Position numbers and translations under genes: made by a program | Shown here: piece by piece, positions 41,802 through 50,222 of the stretch | Layout: the number at the start of each line of letters is the position of its first letter | Position numbering within the stretch: the stretch's first letter is position 1 | From: Nitrospirota bacterium | GTDB taxonomy: Bacteria; Nitrospirota; Thermodesulfovibrionia; Thermodesulfovibrionales; UBA6898 | Length of the DNA: 51,369 nucleotides | Direction: 5' to 3' | Assembly (NCBI GenBank): GCA_004321925.1 | Contig: SCQH01000034.1 | Coordinates: 1-51,369, forward strand | Notes under the pieces: model-generated | Told to the model about the DNA's origin: nothing | The model's database searches: none | Seen by the model: only the letters and a program-made list of their open reading frames with translations

Positions 41802-42603
41802 CGGCTGACGATGTCCCGCTACAGGGAGAGGTCCTTGTTACGATCACCGGGGTCTTTTCAAGGTAGGCCACGATCGCGCTGATGTCCGCATCTTCCCGGA
41901 CAAAAAAGACCCGTCCGCCTTTGCCGGACCGGCCTGCCTTGATATTCGGGATCCTGACATATCCGAGATCGCGGGATGACAGATACCCTGTTGTATAACC
42001 CGGGTCGTCGGAGATGCAGACCTCGGCAAGGACCCCGTTGCAGGCAGAGACCTTAGAGGCGAGGACCAGGGCCTCTTTGACCGTTTCGGTGTCCAGACCA
42101 TGTTTGGTGAGTCCGGCGGACAGCGCCCGGTCAGCCTGCCTGCTGATGCCGATCCTCGATGCGCGGACCCCCCGGTCCCTGTCCGGTTCGACCCTCTTTC
42201 CTGAAACCGAGCAGACGAGAGAGGCCCCTCTCTTCGGCTCTGCGGCATACAGGAGCTTCAGGGCCTTCCGCACTGCATCCGGCGAAATGCCGCATACGGC
42301 GAGGAGGTCCTTCATGAGCTTCCTGGCTGTTGCCGGAGAGTCGCAGAGGAGCGTTCTGACCGGAAGTGAGCGGAGGGGGTTCGGCCGGTCAGAGACCTTT
42401 TCGACAGTAATGACGATCCGGTCCGGTTTCCCCCGTGAATGCCGCATTGCCCGATCAAGATAGCTGCCGGCAGCATCTGAGACCTCAGTCCCGGGATAGA
42501 GCCCTTCAGCACCCGAGATATGGACCTCAGGCTGTTTGGCGGCTTTCCCCTGCCCTGTCTTTCGGGATGCCCTCATCCTCACGCTGAACAGGTTCTGCTT
42601 CAT
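41773..42603 (-). CDS. bioW: 6-carboxyhexanoate-CoA ligase (pimeloyl-CoA synthase) BioW
   Basis: A 276-residue ATP-dependent ligase making pimeloyl-CoA, the first biotin precursor in organisms using free pimelate. Family motifs: FSVRMRAS at the N-terminus, VHISGAEGL, the RGVRASRIGIS equivalent around residue 145, and YVRIPNIKAGRSGKGGRVFF near the C-terminus. It follows bioB by 9 bases, which supports the assignment. bioF, bioA and bioD are not in the window. Confidence 0.9.
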   Translation of the reverse strand: MKQNLFSVRMRASRKTGQGKAAKQPEVHISGAEGLYPGTEVSDAAGSYLDRAMRHSRGKPDRIVITVEKVSDRPNPLRSLPVRTLLCDSPATARKLMKDLLAVCGISPDAVRKALKLLYAAEPKRGASLVCSVSGKRVEPDRDRGVRASRIGISRQADRALSAGLTKHGLDTETVKEALVLASKVSACNGVLAEVCISDDPGYTTGYLSSRDLGYVRIPNIKAGRSGKGGRVFFVREDADISAIVAYLEKTPVIVTRTSPCSGTSSADELLDRYNR

Positions 42604-42612
42604 CGGCCTGCT

Positions 42613-43599
42613 TCAGGCGGTCCTCAGGCCGAATTCGCTGATCATCCTGAGGTCATCAGCAAAGCTTCTTCCGAGGGTGGTCAGGTAATCACCGGTCAAA
42701 AGTCCGTCAGCCCCTGCAAAAAAGATGAGCGGGTGCAGATCACCGAGGGTCTGCATCCTGCCGCCGCAGACCCTGATCTCCTTTGCGGGCAGGATAAAGC
42801 GGTAGAGACTGACGATCTTCAGGGCCTCAAGCGGGGGCAGAGGGGGCCGGGACTGGAGTCTTGTGCCCCTGACCGGTGTCAGGAAATTGATCGGCACTGA
42901 ATCGGGAGACAGCTCTTTCAGGGCAAAGGCCATATCGATCCTGTCTGCCCAGTCCTCGCCCAGTCCGAAGATCCCCCCGGAACAGACAGAGAGACCGGCG
43001 GCCTGCGCTGCACTGATCGTCCTTTGTTTGTCCTGGTAGGTATGTGTCGTACATATCTCAGGAAAGAAACGTTCGGATGTTTCGAGGTTGTTGTGGTATC
43101 TCTCAAGTCCGGCGCGTTTGAGTGCGGCAAGCTCGTTTTCCTGCAGGAGCCCGAGCGTCGCGCAGGGGAGCAGACCGGCCGCCCGGACGGCTGAGACGGT
43201 CTCAGCTATGACGGCGAGTTCTTTGTCCGTGGGCTTTCGGCCCCCCGTGACGATGCAGAACCTTTTTGTGCCGGCCTCTTTGGCCTTCAGTGCTGCCTCG
43301 AGCATCCGGTCCCTGTCCAGCAGCGGGAACCGTGAGATCTCGGAGCTGCTCCTGACCGATTGGGCGCAATATGCACAGTCTTCCGGGCAGCCGCCCGACT
43401 TGGCGTTGATGATCGAGCAGAGATCAATGGTCTCACCCCGGAAACGGTCCCGGATCCGGTTGGCCGACGCAAACAGATCAGCGGTCTGAGTGCCTGAGAC
43501 CGAAGCGATCAGGCAGGCCTCGTCCCGGGTGATCTCCCGTCCCGAAAGGACCTGTTCTTCTAATCTTCTTACCGTGCTGTTATTTCCCGGAGATGGCAT
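42613..43599 (-). CDS. bioB: Biotin synthase BioB
   Basis: A 328-residue radical SAM sulfur-insertion enzyme converting dethiobiotin to biotin. The [4Fe-4S] motif is CPEDCAYCAQS; the [2Fe-2S] site residues are within FCIVTGGRKP, NNLETS and the late ICGGRMQ segment. Length is normal. It starts 7 bases after the MshEN gene and ends 9 bases before bioW. Confidence 0.96.
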   Translation of the reverse strand: MPSPGNNSTVRRLEEQVLSGREITRDEACLIASVSGTQTADLFASANRIRDRFRGETIDLCSIINAKSGGCPEDCAYCAQSVRSSSEISRFPLLDRDRMLEAALKAKEAGTKRFCIVTGGRKPTDKELAVIAETVSAVRAAGLLPCATLGLLQENELAALKRAGLERYHNNLETSERFFPEICTTHTYQDKQRTISAAQAAGLSVCSGGIFGLGEDWADRIDMAFALKELSPDSVPINFLTPVRGTRLQSRPPLPPLEALKIVSLYRFILPAKEIRVCGGRMQTLGDLHPLIFFAGADGLLTGDYLTTLGRSFADDLRMISEFGLRTA

Positions 43600-43606
43600 A
43601 CGTCGA

Positions 43607-44299
43607 TCACTGATGCGGAGTGCGGGTTCCCTTGAGGGCCAACTTGTTGAGCAGGTCTTCTTTGGAGATGACCCCTTTTTCGGTCAGAAGGTTTATAAGA
43701 CCTTCGAGGACCTCACGCTGTGTGTACTCTGAATGCGAGGTCAGGACGAAACCGGTTGGTTTTAATTTCCCTTTTGGCTGGCCGTCTGCCGGAGGGGTCT
43801 CTGTCTTTTTGAGATGCGTGTCTCTGAGGTTCGCCGCAGCATGTTCCCGCTCACTGCTGTTCCATCCTTCGTAATGCACCTTGATGGCACGCAGGATCTC
43901 TGATTCAAGGGCAAGGACCGGTTTTATCCTGACCCCGATCATGAAACTCAGGTCATCGAGGATCTTCAGGTCCGTCGGGTCGGCGATAGCAATGAGGAGG
44001 GTCTTGCCGTCAAACTCCACCGGGAAGATGCCGAACTTCTTTGCGATATCGATCCGCACCAGTTTCAGGACCGCATCTGTGGGAGGTTGGATGCTCTCCA
44101 GGGATATGGTGTTGATGCCGTATTGCCGGACAATGACCCCGAGCATGTCCTTTTCCGTAACAAAGCCTTTCTTGATGAGTACGGACCCAAGCCTCCCACC
44201 CCATTCGCTCTGGTAGGAGAGCGCCGATCTCAGCTGCAGTTCGTCTATCAGCCCGGCCTCCAGCAGGATCTCTCCCAGTTTCTTTTTTTGTTTTTTCAT
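43607..44299 (-). CDS. Stand-alone MshEN-domain protein, probable c-di-GMP binder
   Basis: A 230-residue protein that has the GspE/MshE N-terminal domain but no ATPase. Two 24-residue motifs are seen exactly 5 residues apart: KLGEILLEAG...LSYQ (residues 7-30) and RLGSVLIKKG...VRQ (36-59), matching the published MshEN consensus RLGxx(L)(L)xxGxxxxxx(L)xxxLxxQ for c-di-GMP. The second half of the domain follows (residues 60-155), then a Lys/Thr/Pro-rich linker and a helical C-terminal unit (LINLLTEKGVISKEDLLNKL). It probably acts as a c-di-GMP adaptor. Its place between acylphosphatase and bioB gives no clue to the target. Confidence 0.85.
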   Translation of the reverse strand: MKKQKKKLGEILLEAGLIDELQLRSALSYQSEWGGRLGSVLIKKGFVTEKDMLGVIVRQYGINTISLESIQPPTDAVLKLVRIDIAKKFGIFPVEFDGKTLLIAIADPTDLKILDDLSFMIGVRIKPVLALESEILRAIKVHYEGWNSSEREHAAANLRDTHLKKTETPPADGQPKGKLKPTGFVLTSHSEYTQREVLEGLINLLTEKGVISKEDLLNKLALKGTRTPHQ

Positions 44300-44332
44300 A
44301 TCGTATCTCTCCGGGTCATCTGCGGGTCAGCA

Positions 44333-44611
44333 TCAGTACCTGACCTCAAAGCCGTCGGGCAGTTCCGGGAGGTATTCCCATTTTAGCTCTATATGGGTGA
44401 CGCTGGAGCCGAAAGGCCCCTGCCTGCATTCCGAGACCGCCTGTTCGATCAGGCTCCGGTCTCCCGAAAATACTGCCTCGACGCGTCCGTCAGGAAGGTT
44501 CCTGACCCAGCCGCGCAGTCCGAGCTTTACGGCAACATTCCTGGTGAAGGCGCGGTAGAAGACACCCTGCACCCGGCCCTCAATGAACAGGTGAGCCCTG
44601 GTTGGCGGCAT
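44333..44611 (-). CDS. acyP: Acylphosphatase
   Basis: A 92-residue enzyme hydrolysing acyl phosphates. The catalytic arginine lies in GRVQGVFYRAFT and the asparagine in GWVRNLPDGRVEAVF, both family hallmarks; the ferredoxin-like fold and length are standard. It lies 45 bases after nadC and 33 before the MshEN gene in the same direction. Confidence 0.95.
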   Translation of the reverse strand: MPPTRAHLFIEGRVQGVFYRAFTRNVAVKLGLRGWVRNLPDGRVEAVFSGDRSLIEQAVSECRQGPFGSSVTHIELKWEYLPELPDGFEVRY

Positions 44612-44656
44612 GATGCCTAGTATATCAGATCAATGATCCGGCCGCAGAGGAGCCGG

Positions 44657-45496
44657 TCATTTAACGATCTTCATGCTGATGTCGGCGGCAACGGCAGAAT
44701 GGGTCAGCGCGCCGACAGAAATAAGGTCCACCCCGGTGTCAGCCACTGACCGCACATTCTCAAGGCTCATGTTGCCGGAGGCCTCGATCGTGACCCTGCC
44801 GGCTGCCTGGCGGACCGCCTCGGTCATATCAGGGACGGACATATTATCAAGCATGATGATATCCGCGCCTGCCCTGATCGCCTCTTCGAGTTCCTTGAGG
44901 TTCTCGACCTCGACCTCGATCTTGGCAAGGTGATGGCCTGCTTTTGCGCGCGCTATTGCCTCGGTTATGCTGCCGACCTCTTCGATATGGTTGTCCTTGA
45001 TCAAAATGCCGTCGAAGAGCCCGAAGCGGTGGTTGATCCCCCCGCCTTTTTTGACCGCATATTTTTCCATGAACCGGAGTCCCGGGGTGGTCTTTCTTGT
45101 GTCGACGATCCTGGCCCTGGTCCCCCGGACCTGGTCCACAAACTCACTGGTCAGGGTTGCGATGCCGGAGAGCCTCTGAAGTATATTGAGACTTGTGCGT
45201 TCTCCGGCAAGCAGTATCCTGGTCTTGCCTGCCACCTCGGCGAGAACATCTCCCCGGGAGACCTTTGCCCCTTCGTTGAAGAAGGTCTTGAAGGTGGTCT
45301 CCGGGTCGAGAAGGCTGAAGACCTCGCGGGCGAACGGGAAGCCGGCGAGTACGAAATTTCCTTTTGCGACGAACAGGGCGCTCGAAACATTTTCCGAAGG
45401 GACGATCAGGGAGGTGGTGATATCCCCATGACCGATATCTTCCTCAAGCGCATGCCTGAGCAGTTCGGTCACGCTGGCAGGGACGTCCACGGTCAT
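44657..45496 (-). CDS. nadC: Nicotinate-nucleotide pyrophosphorylase (carboxylating)
   Basis: A 279-residue quinolinate phosphoribosyltransferase of de novo NAD synthesis. Motifs: EEDIGHGDIT at the N-terminus, RTSLNILQRLSGIAT, VDTRKTTPGLR, and KKGGGINHRFGLFDGILIKD, which line the quinolinate/PRPP site. The C-terminus has IMLDNMSV and VTIEASGNMSLENV. The start overlaps the stop of the beta-helix gene by 4 bases. Confidence 0.96.
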   Translation of the reverse strand: MTVDVPASVTELLRHALEEDIGHGDITTSLIVPSENVSSALFVAKGNFVLAGFPFAREVFSLLDPETTFKTFFNEGAKVSRGDVLAEVAGKTRILLAGERTSLNILQRLSGIATLTSEFVDQVRGTRARIVDTRKTTPGLRFMEKYAVKKGGGINHRFGLFDGILIKDNHIEEVGSITEAIARAKAGHHLAKIEVEVENLKELEEAIRAGADIIMLDNMSVPDMTEAVRQAAGRVTIEASGNMSLENVRSVADTGVDLISVGALTHSAVAADISMKIVK

Positions 45497-45975
45497 CTCC
45501 TCCTGAACAGCGAAAGGAGGCCGAAGACCCCGCCAAGGACAGCCCCGGCAGCGAGGGTCGATTTCCAGTCAAAGACGGCGGTCATATTCCCCTCGACCTT
45601 GCCGGCGATGACAAAGAGGGAGGCACTGTTTTCGACCTTGACCGTGCGGCCGGCAACCACCCCGGCTGCGCACCTGCTGAGCTCGGTCCCTTCCTTCGAA
45701 AAGGAGAGGGGCGTGCAGGAATAATTGAAGGTCGCATTGTTGCTGACCGCCAGTGTGGCAGCGCTCTGCTGAAGGGTGACGTTGTCGCCCCTGAACATGA
45801 GGGCAGCGCACTGGGTGGCCTCGATCCTTTCGGCGTCGACACTGACGGCGGCCACCTGCTGCATCTCTATCTGAGAGCCCTCAACATTGCGCACTCTGCT
45901 CTGGCCGATCCTGATGAACTCACCCTCGATGATATCCAGGTCTTTTTCCTGCAATTCGGTCTCAGCTTTTTCCAT
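45493..45975 (-). CDS. Tail-anchored solenoid (beta-helix-like) protein, unknown function
   Basis: A 160-residue protein of unknown family. After a charged N-terminus (about 30 residues) it consists of six or seven imperfect 15-16 residue units such as RIEATQCAALMFRGDN, VTLQQSAATLAVSNN and VKVENSASLFVIAGK, with alternating hydrophobic residues and a Ser/Cys-Ala pair at a fixed place, a pattern expected for a small parallel beta-helix. The last 20 residues are a membrane helix and RRR, suggesting a tail anchor facing the cytoplasm. The ATG at 45975 follows GGGGGGAAAA and overlaps valS by 14 bases. Confidence 0.72.
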   Translation of the reverse strand: MEKAETELQEKDLDIIEGEFIRIGQSRVRNVEGSQIEMQQVAAVSVDAERIEATQCAALMFRGDNVTLQQSAATLAVSNNATFNYSCTPLSFSKEGTELSRCAAGVVAGRTVKVENSASLFVIAGKVEGNMTAVFDWKSTLAAGAVLGGVFGLLSLFRRR

Positions 45976-48658
45976 GGTCTTTTCCCCCCGCTTCATAGAG
46001 TTTTTTCATATTCTCCCTGAGCCTTTCCTTCTTTCTCTGGCTCTCCTCGTACTTCTCTTTTTCCTTTGCGATGATCTCCTTTGGCGCCCTCTTGAGGAAA
46101 TCCTCATTCATCAGTTTCTTATTTACGAAGGACATTGCCTCGTCGAGCTTGTCCTCCTCTTTCCTGAGCCGCTCGATCTCGAGGTCCAGGTCCAGCAGGC
46201 CTTCAAGGGGGATATAGACCTCGACAAAGTCCCTGACCGCTGCCGCAGACCCTCGCGGTTTTTCAACGGCAGTGCCGATCTCGGTGATCTCCGCCCGCGC
46301 AAGCTTTCTGACATAGGTCATATTGCGCGTCAGGATATCCCGGGCCTCGTCTGAACGGGTCTTGATGGAGGCCGTGAGTTCGCGCGCAGGTGAGAGGTTC
46401 AGTTCTCCCCTGATGGTGCGGATCCCCATGACCGTTTCCATGATAACGGACATCTCTTCCTCAGCGCGGACGTTCCGTGCAAGAGATGAGGGATAGGATG
46501 CGATGACAATGCTCTCGATGTCCTGGCCCTTCACCCCGGCCCTGCTGCCGTGGCCGGGTATGTTCTGCCAGATCTCCTCGGTCACATACGGCATGAAGGG
46601 ATGCAGGAGCCTCAGGGTCTTTTCGAGCAGGTAGAGCAGGCAGGCCCTGACCTTTTCCCTGTCGGCAGATTCTTCGCTGAGGACCGGCTTCACCATCTCG
46701 ATATACCAGTCGCAGAGCTCATGCCAGACAAAATGGTACAGGCTGCCGGCAGCGTCATTAAAGCGGTATTCTGCCAGCGACCGGTTGATCTCCTCTGTTG
46801 CGGCTGCGAGCCTGCTGAGGATCCAGGTGCTGCCGATGTCCAGTGCGGCGCTGTCGATCGTCCCGGGGACCGGGGTATCGCCGGCATGTGTCAGGATGAA
46901 CCTCGAGGCGTTCCAGAGCTTGTTGACGAAATGACGGTAGCCCTCAACGCGCTCCTCCGAGAACTTCACATCGCGCCCCTGGGCCGCAAAGACGGTCAGG
47001 GTGAAGCGGAAGGCGTCGGTCCCGTATTTCTCCATCATGATCAGGGGGTCGATCACGTTCCCTTTTGACTTGGACATCTTCTGGCCGCTTGCGTCGCGGA
47101 CAAGGGCATGGATATAGATATCCCTGAACGGGACCTCGCCCATGAACTTCAGGCCCATCATGATCATGCGGGCGACCCAGAAAAAGATGATGTCAAACCC
47201 GGTGACCAGCACCGAGGTCGGATAATACTTTTTCAGTTCGGCCGTGGACCCGGGCCATCCGAGGGTGGAGAAGGGCCATAAGGCCGACGAGAACCAGGTG
47301 TCCAGGACGTCCTCGTCCTGCCTCAGGGAACTGCCCTGACATTTTGTGCATGCGGCAGGGGCCTCACGCGATACGATCACCTCGCCGCAGGCATCGCAGT
47401 ACCAGGCGGGGATACGGTGGCCCCACCAGATCTGACGCGAGATGCACCAGTCGTTGATATTTTCCATCCAGGCGAAATAGGTGTTGTCCCAGGATCTCGG
47501 GACGAAGGTTATCCGGTTGTCCCTGACCGCGCTGACCGCTTCGGCGGCGAGGGGTTTGACCTTCACATACCACTGCAGGGTCGAGAGCGGCTCGATGACC
47601 GTCTTGCACCGGTAGCACTGGCTGATGGAGTGGCTGTATTTTTCCTGTTTTGCGATCAGGTCGAGGTTCTTGAGGTCCCTGATGACCGCCTTTCTGCATT
47701 CGTAGCGGTCCAGGCCTGCATAGGCGGTGCCCGCCTGCTCCGTCATCCGGCCGTCCTTGCCGATCACGGTTATGAATTCAAGGACAGGGTCCTGCCGCTT
47801 GGCTATCGCCTCATCACTGAAGTCATGGGCAGGGGTAACCTTCACTGCCCCGCTCCCGAACTCCGGGTCGACGGAACTGTCGCCGACGACCGGGATCTTT
47901 CTTCCGGTCAGGGGCAGGAGGAGCTGTTTTCCTATAAAGTCACGGTACCGCTTGTCCTCAGGGTTGACCGCAACGGCAGTATCGCCGAGCATCGTCTCCG
48001 GCCTGGTCGTGGCAACCACCATATAGCCGCTTCCGTCTTCGAACGGATACCTCAGGTGGGTCAGCCTGCCGTCAAAATCCTCATGTTCGACCTCGATGTC
48101 GGAGAGGGCGGTATGGCATCTCGGGCACCAGTTGATGAGCCGGTTGTCCCGGTAGATCAGACCCTGCTCATAGAGTCCGACAAAGACCTCGAGGACGGCC
48201 TTCGAGAGACCTTCGTCAAGCGTAAAGCGTTCCCGTGACCAGTCGCAGGAGGCCCCCAGCCGCCTGAGCTGATGTATGATCCTGCCGCCGTATTCGGCCT
48301 TCCATTTCCAGACGCGCTCAATGAAGGCATCCCTGCCGAGCCAGTGCCTGTCGATGTTCTCGGCTGCCAGCTGCCGCTCGACCACGTTCTGGGTCGCGAT
48401 GCCGGCATGATCGGTGCCCGGCACCCAGAGGACGCTGTAACCGGACATCCTCTTCCACCTGACCAGGATGTCCTGAAGCGTCGTGTTCAGGGCATGGCCC
48501 ATATGCAGGGAGCCGGTGACGTTCGGAGGAGGGATGACTATCGTGAACGGTGCAGCGTCAGATCCCGGATCGGCCTTGAAAAGATCACCGGCCGTCCAGT
48601 ACTCATACCATTTTTCTTCAACACCTTTTGGATTGTAGCCTTTTTGTATCTCTGTCAT
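45962..48658 (-). CDS. valS: Valyl-tRNA synthetase
   Basis: An 898-residue class I synthetase charging tRNA-Val. HIGH motif region PPNVTGSLHMGHALN, the WCPRCHTAL zinc-like site, the editing domain (TTRPETMLGDTAVAV), KMSKS motif QKMSKSKGNVIDP, and the C-terminal coiled coil (about residues 835-890) that binds the tRNA are all present. Length is normal. No clear ribosome site precedes the ATG. A terminator-like hairpin separates it from the upstream response regulator gene; it heads the probable eight-gene run down to the lipid kinase. Confidence 0.97.
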   Translation of the reverse strand: MTEIQKGYNPKGVEEKWYEYWTAGDLFKADPGSDAAPFTIVIPPPNVTGSLHMGHALNTTLQDILVRWKRMSGYSVLWVPGTDHAGIATQNVVERQLAAENIDRHWLGRDAFIERVWKWKAEYGGRIIHQLRRLGASCDWSRERFTLDEGLSKAVLEVFVGLYEQGLIYRDNRLINWCPRCHTALSDIEVEHEDFDGRLTHLRYPFEDGSGYMVVATTRPETMLGDTAVAVNPEDKRYRDFIGKQLLLPLTGRKIPVVGDSSVDPEFGSGAVKVTPAHDFSDEAIAKRQDPVLEFITVIGKDGRMTEQAGTAYAGLDRYECRKAVIRDLKNLDLIAKQEKYSHSISQCYRCKTVIEPLSTLQWYVKVKPLAAEAVSAVRDNRITFVPRSWDNTYFAWMENINDWCISRQIWWGHRIPAWYCDACGEVIVSREAPAACTKCQGSSLRQDEDVLDTWFSSALWPFSTLGWPGSTAELKKYYPTSVLVTGFDIIFFWVARMIMMGLKFMGEVPFRDIYIHALVRDASGQKMSKSKGNVIDPLIMMEKYGTDAFRFTLTVFAAQGRDVKFSEERVEGYRHFVNKLWNASRFILTHAGDTPVPGTIDSAALDIGSTWILSRLAAATEEINRSLAEYRFNDAAGSLYHFVWHELCDWYIEMVKPVLSEESADREKVRACLLYLLEKTLRLLHPFMPYVTEEIWQNIPGHGSRAGVKGQDIESIVIASYPSSLARNVRAEEEMSVIMETVMGIRTIRGELNLSPARELTASIKTRSDEARDILTRNMTYVRKLARAEITEIGTAVEKPRGSAAAVRDFVEVYIPLEGLLDLDLEIERLRKEEDKLDEAMSFVNKKLMNEDFLKRAPKEIIAKEKEKYEESQRKKERLRENMKKLYEAGGKDHGKS

Positions 48659-48670
48659 AACAAATAAAGA

Positions 48671-48697
48671 CGGGGAACTGGCACAGCCCTTTCCCCG
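48671..48697 (-). terminator. Terminator between the response regulator gene and valS
   Basis: CGGGGAA (48671-48677) pairs with TTCCCCG (48691-48697); read on the minus strand the stem is followed by TCTTTATTTG. It should end the response regulator transcript just before valS. A long T-rich run on the plus strand (48701-48721) flanks it. Confidence 0.55.
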
Positions 48698-48722
48698 CCG
48701 TTTTTCTCTCTTTCTTTTTTTA

Positions 48723-49769
48723 TTAGAATTCTGCTTTTATCTTCTCGATCTCTTTTGTGATCAACGAACTCGCAAGCTCAGGGACCGTCTCCCAGAGGAC
48801 CTTCTCAACCTCTTTGGAGATAGATCCGAAGGCGCCTTTCATGGCCTCTTTGGTGACCCTCTCCACAAGTTCAGGCGCCACTTCCCATAGTATCTTTTCT
48901 ATCGTGTCTTTCATCACAGGGGCGGCCGCGGCAACAAGGGCCTCTTTCAGGTCAAGGGAGGCGAAAAGGCCGGCGATCTTCTCGTCCACCTTTTTGTTGA
49001 TGAGGGCCAGGACCTCTTCCTTTGAGGGTGCCTCAATGTCCTGCAGCGCAACCGTCTTCCTTTCGGCCGCCGGCGCGGCAGGCCGGGCAGCGAAGACCGG
49101 TGCAGGCTTCGGCTCCTCAACGACCATCTCAGGCCGGGCCTCCGGAATTACCTCGGGGATCATCTCTGCAGCAGGCACCTCCTCTTCAAGGGCCTCGACA
49201 GCGAACTCATCAGCGATCTCGGAGGCGTCCTCCATTGCCCAGAGGTCCTCCTCAGCCGCTTCCTCCATCGGTTCCGCAGAGACCTCTGCCAGTTCAGCCT
49301 CTTCAGCTTCAGGCTGGATGGCCGTCTCGATGTCCTCGGCTATTTCCATCTCCTCTTCAGCCATTTCCTCGACCGCAATGGCTTCGGCCTCGTCGGAAGA
49401 CCTCATGGTAAGGATGGAATTTATCTTGCTGATCAGTTCCTGGGATTCGAACGGCTTGATGACGGAATCATCTGCGCCGACCTTTTGGGCAAGCTCCGCA
49501 TCGATCGGTTCGAAGGCCCCGGCAAGCAGGATGACCGGGATGGAGGCGGTTGCGGGGTTCTGCCGGATCTTGTCGCACAGCTGATACCCGTTGAGCTTCG
49601 GCATCTCGATGTCGGCAAGTACGATATCAGGGACAAAGGAAGAGAGAAGGTTCAGTGCATCTTCCCCGTTACTTACAGATTTGATCTCAAAGTCCTCTTC
49701 AGCAAGTACCAGCTCAACGACCTTCTGTATAGTTATGCTGTCATCTGCAAGTAAGAGCTTCCAGGCCAT
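48723..49769 (-). CDS. Response regulator with acidic linker and PopZ-like C-terminal helices
   Basis: A 348-residue protein. Residues 1-123 form a receiver domain: LLLADDSITIQKVVELVL, phospho-Asp in IVLADIEMPKLNGYQL, and the conserved Lys in SVIKPFES. Then a very acidic, Glu/Ala-rich linker (about 124-225), and a C-terminal part (235-348) with two copies of a helix pattern, IEKILWEVAPELVERVTKE and VEKVLWETVPELASSLITKE, resembling the conserved C-terminal block of PopZ-type (DUF2497) scaffold proteins. No DNA-binding or enzyme output domain is seen, so the output may be protein localisation. GAGGTGAAGG precedes the ATG. Confidence 0.88.
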   Translation of the reverse strand: MAWKLLLADDSITIQKVVELVLAEEDFEIKSVSNGEDALNLLSSFVPDIVLADIEMPKLNGYQLCDKIRQNPATASIPVILLAGAFEPIDAELAQKVGADDSVIKPFESQELISKINSILTMRSSDEAEAIAVEEMAEEEMEIAEDIETAIQPEAEEAELAEVSAEPMEEAAEEDLWAMEDASEIADEFAVEALEEEVPAAEMIPEVIPEARPEMVVEEPKPAPVFAARPAAPAAERKTVALQDIEAPSKEEVLALINKKVDEKIAGLFASLDLKEALVAAAAPVMKDTIEKILWEVAPELVERVTKEAMKGAFGSISKEVEKVLWETVPELASSLITKEIEKIKAEF

Positions 49770-49798
49770 CCTTCACCTCAATTAAAGTAGTTTGCCAA

Positions 49799-49827
49799 AT
49801 TTTATTGCTAACTCATGAAAAAGTCAA
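49799..49827 (-). promoter_or_regulatory. Promoter of the response regulator gene
   Basis: On the minus strand TTGACT (49827-49822), 17-base spacer, TAAAAT (49804-49799); predicted start near 49792. The -35 lies at the centre of a perfect 26-base palindrome. Confidence 0.7.
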
Positions 49828-49839
49828 GACTTTTTCATG
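49814..49839. promoter_or_regulatory. Perfect palindrome overlapping the -35 box (possible operator or terminator)
   Basis: CATGAAAAAGTC (49814-49825) and its perfect complement GACTTTTTCATG (49828-49839) around a 2-base centre. It could be a repressor or activator site controlling the response regulator, or the end of the zinc-ribbon transcript. Confidence 0.55.
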
Positions 49840-49845
49840 CAGCGG

Positions 49846-49864
49846 GCTGAACCGACGGTTCAGC
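49846..49864 (-). terminator. Hairpin after the zinc-ribbon gene
   Basis: GCTGAACC (49846-49853) pairs perfectly with GGTTCAGC (49857-49864) around a 3-base loop. It sits 14 bases past the zinc-ribbon stop codon; no T tract follows directly, so termination is not certain. Confidence 0.45.
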
Positions 49865-49877
49865 AGCCTGAGACGCC

Positions 49878-50078
49878 TCAGCCGCCGCCACCGCCATGAG
49901 AATGGCCGGACGATGCAAAACCGCTGTCACCACCCGAGCAGCAGAAAGAAGACATGACCTTTTTTGTGTTTATTGAGGAGCAGCGAGGACATTCTGCGGC
50001 TTTTTCTGATTCGCTCATGCTCCGTAACTGGGAAAACTTTTCGCTGCAGGCGTTGCAGATATATTCATAAATAGGCAT
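49878..50078 (-). CDS. FmdB-family zinc-ribbon protein
   Basis: A 66-residue regulatory-type zinc ribbon: MPIYEYICNACSEKF with CNAC, then ECPRCSS with CPRC, spaced as in FmdB-type putative regulators. After the ribbon come a pair of cysteines (FCCSGG) and a Ser/His/Gly-rich tail. AGGAGG lies 8 bases before the ATG. It has its own consensus promoter. Function of the family is poorly known. Confidence 0.88.
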   Translation of the reverse strand: MPIYEYICNACSEKFSQLRSMSESEKAAECPRCSSINTKKVMSSFCCSGGDSGFASSGHSHGGGGG

Positions 50079-50115
50079 GGCATGAACCTCCTAACCATAT
50101 AATTATTATATATAA

Positions 50116-50144
50116 ATAATAAACCATACGACAGGGCAAGTCAA
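50116..50144 (-). promoter_or_regulatory. Promoter of the zinc-ribbon gene
   Basis: On the minus strand TTGACT (50144-50139), 17-base spacer, TATTAT (50121-50116), with an A/T-rich region downstream; predicted start near 50109. Confidence 0.75.
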
Positions 50145-50222
50145 TTTTTATCGCCGCTGATCCCCCCCCGGCGCAGTGAAAAATATCCGGCGCAGCCGTG
50201 TTATTATATCTACTATTAAACC

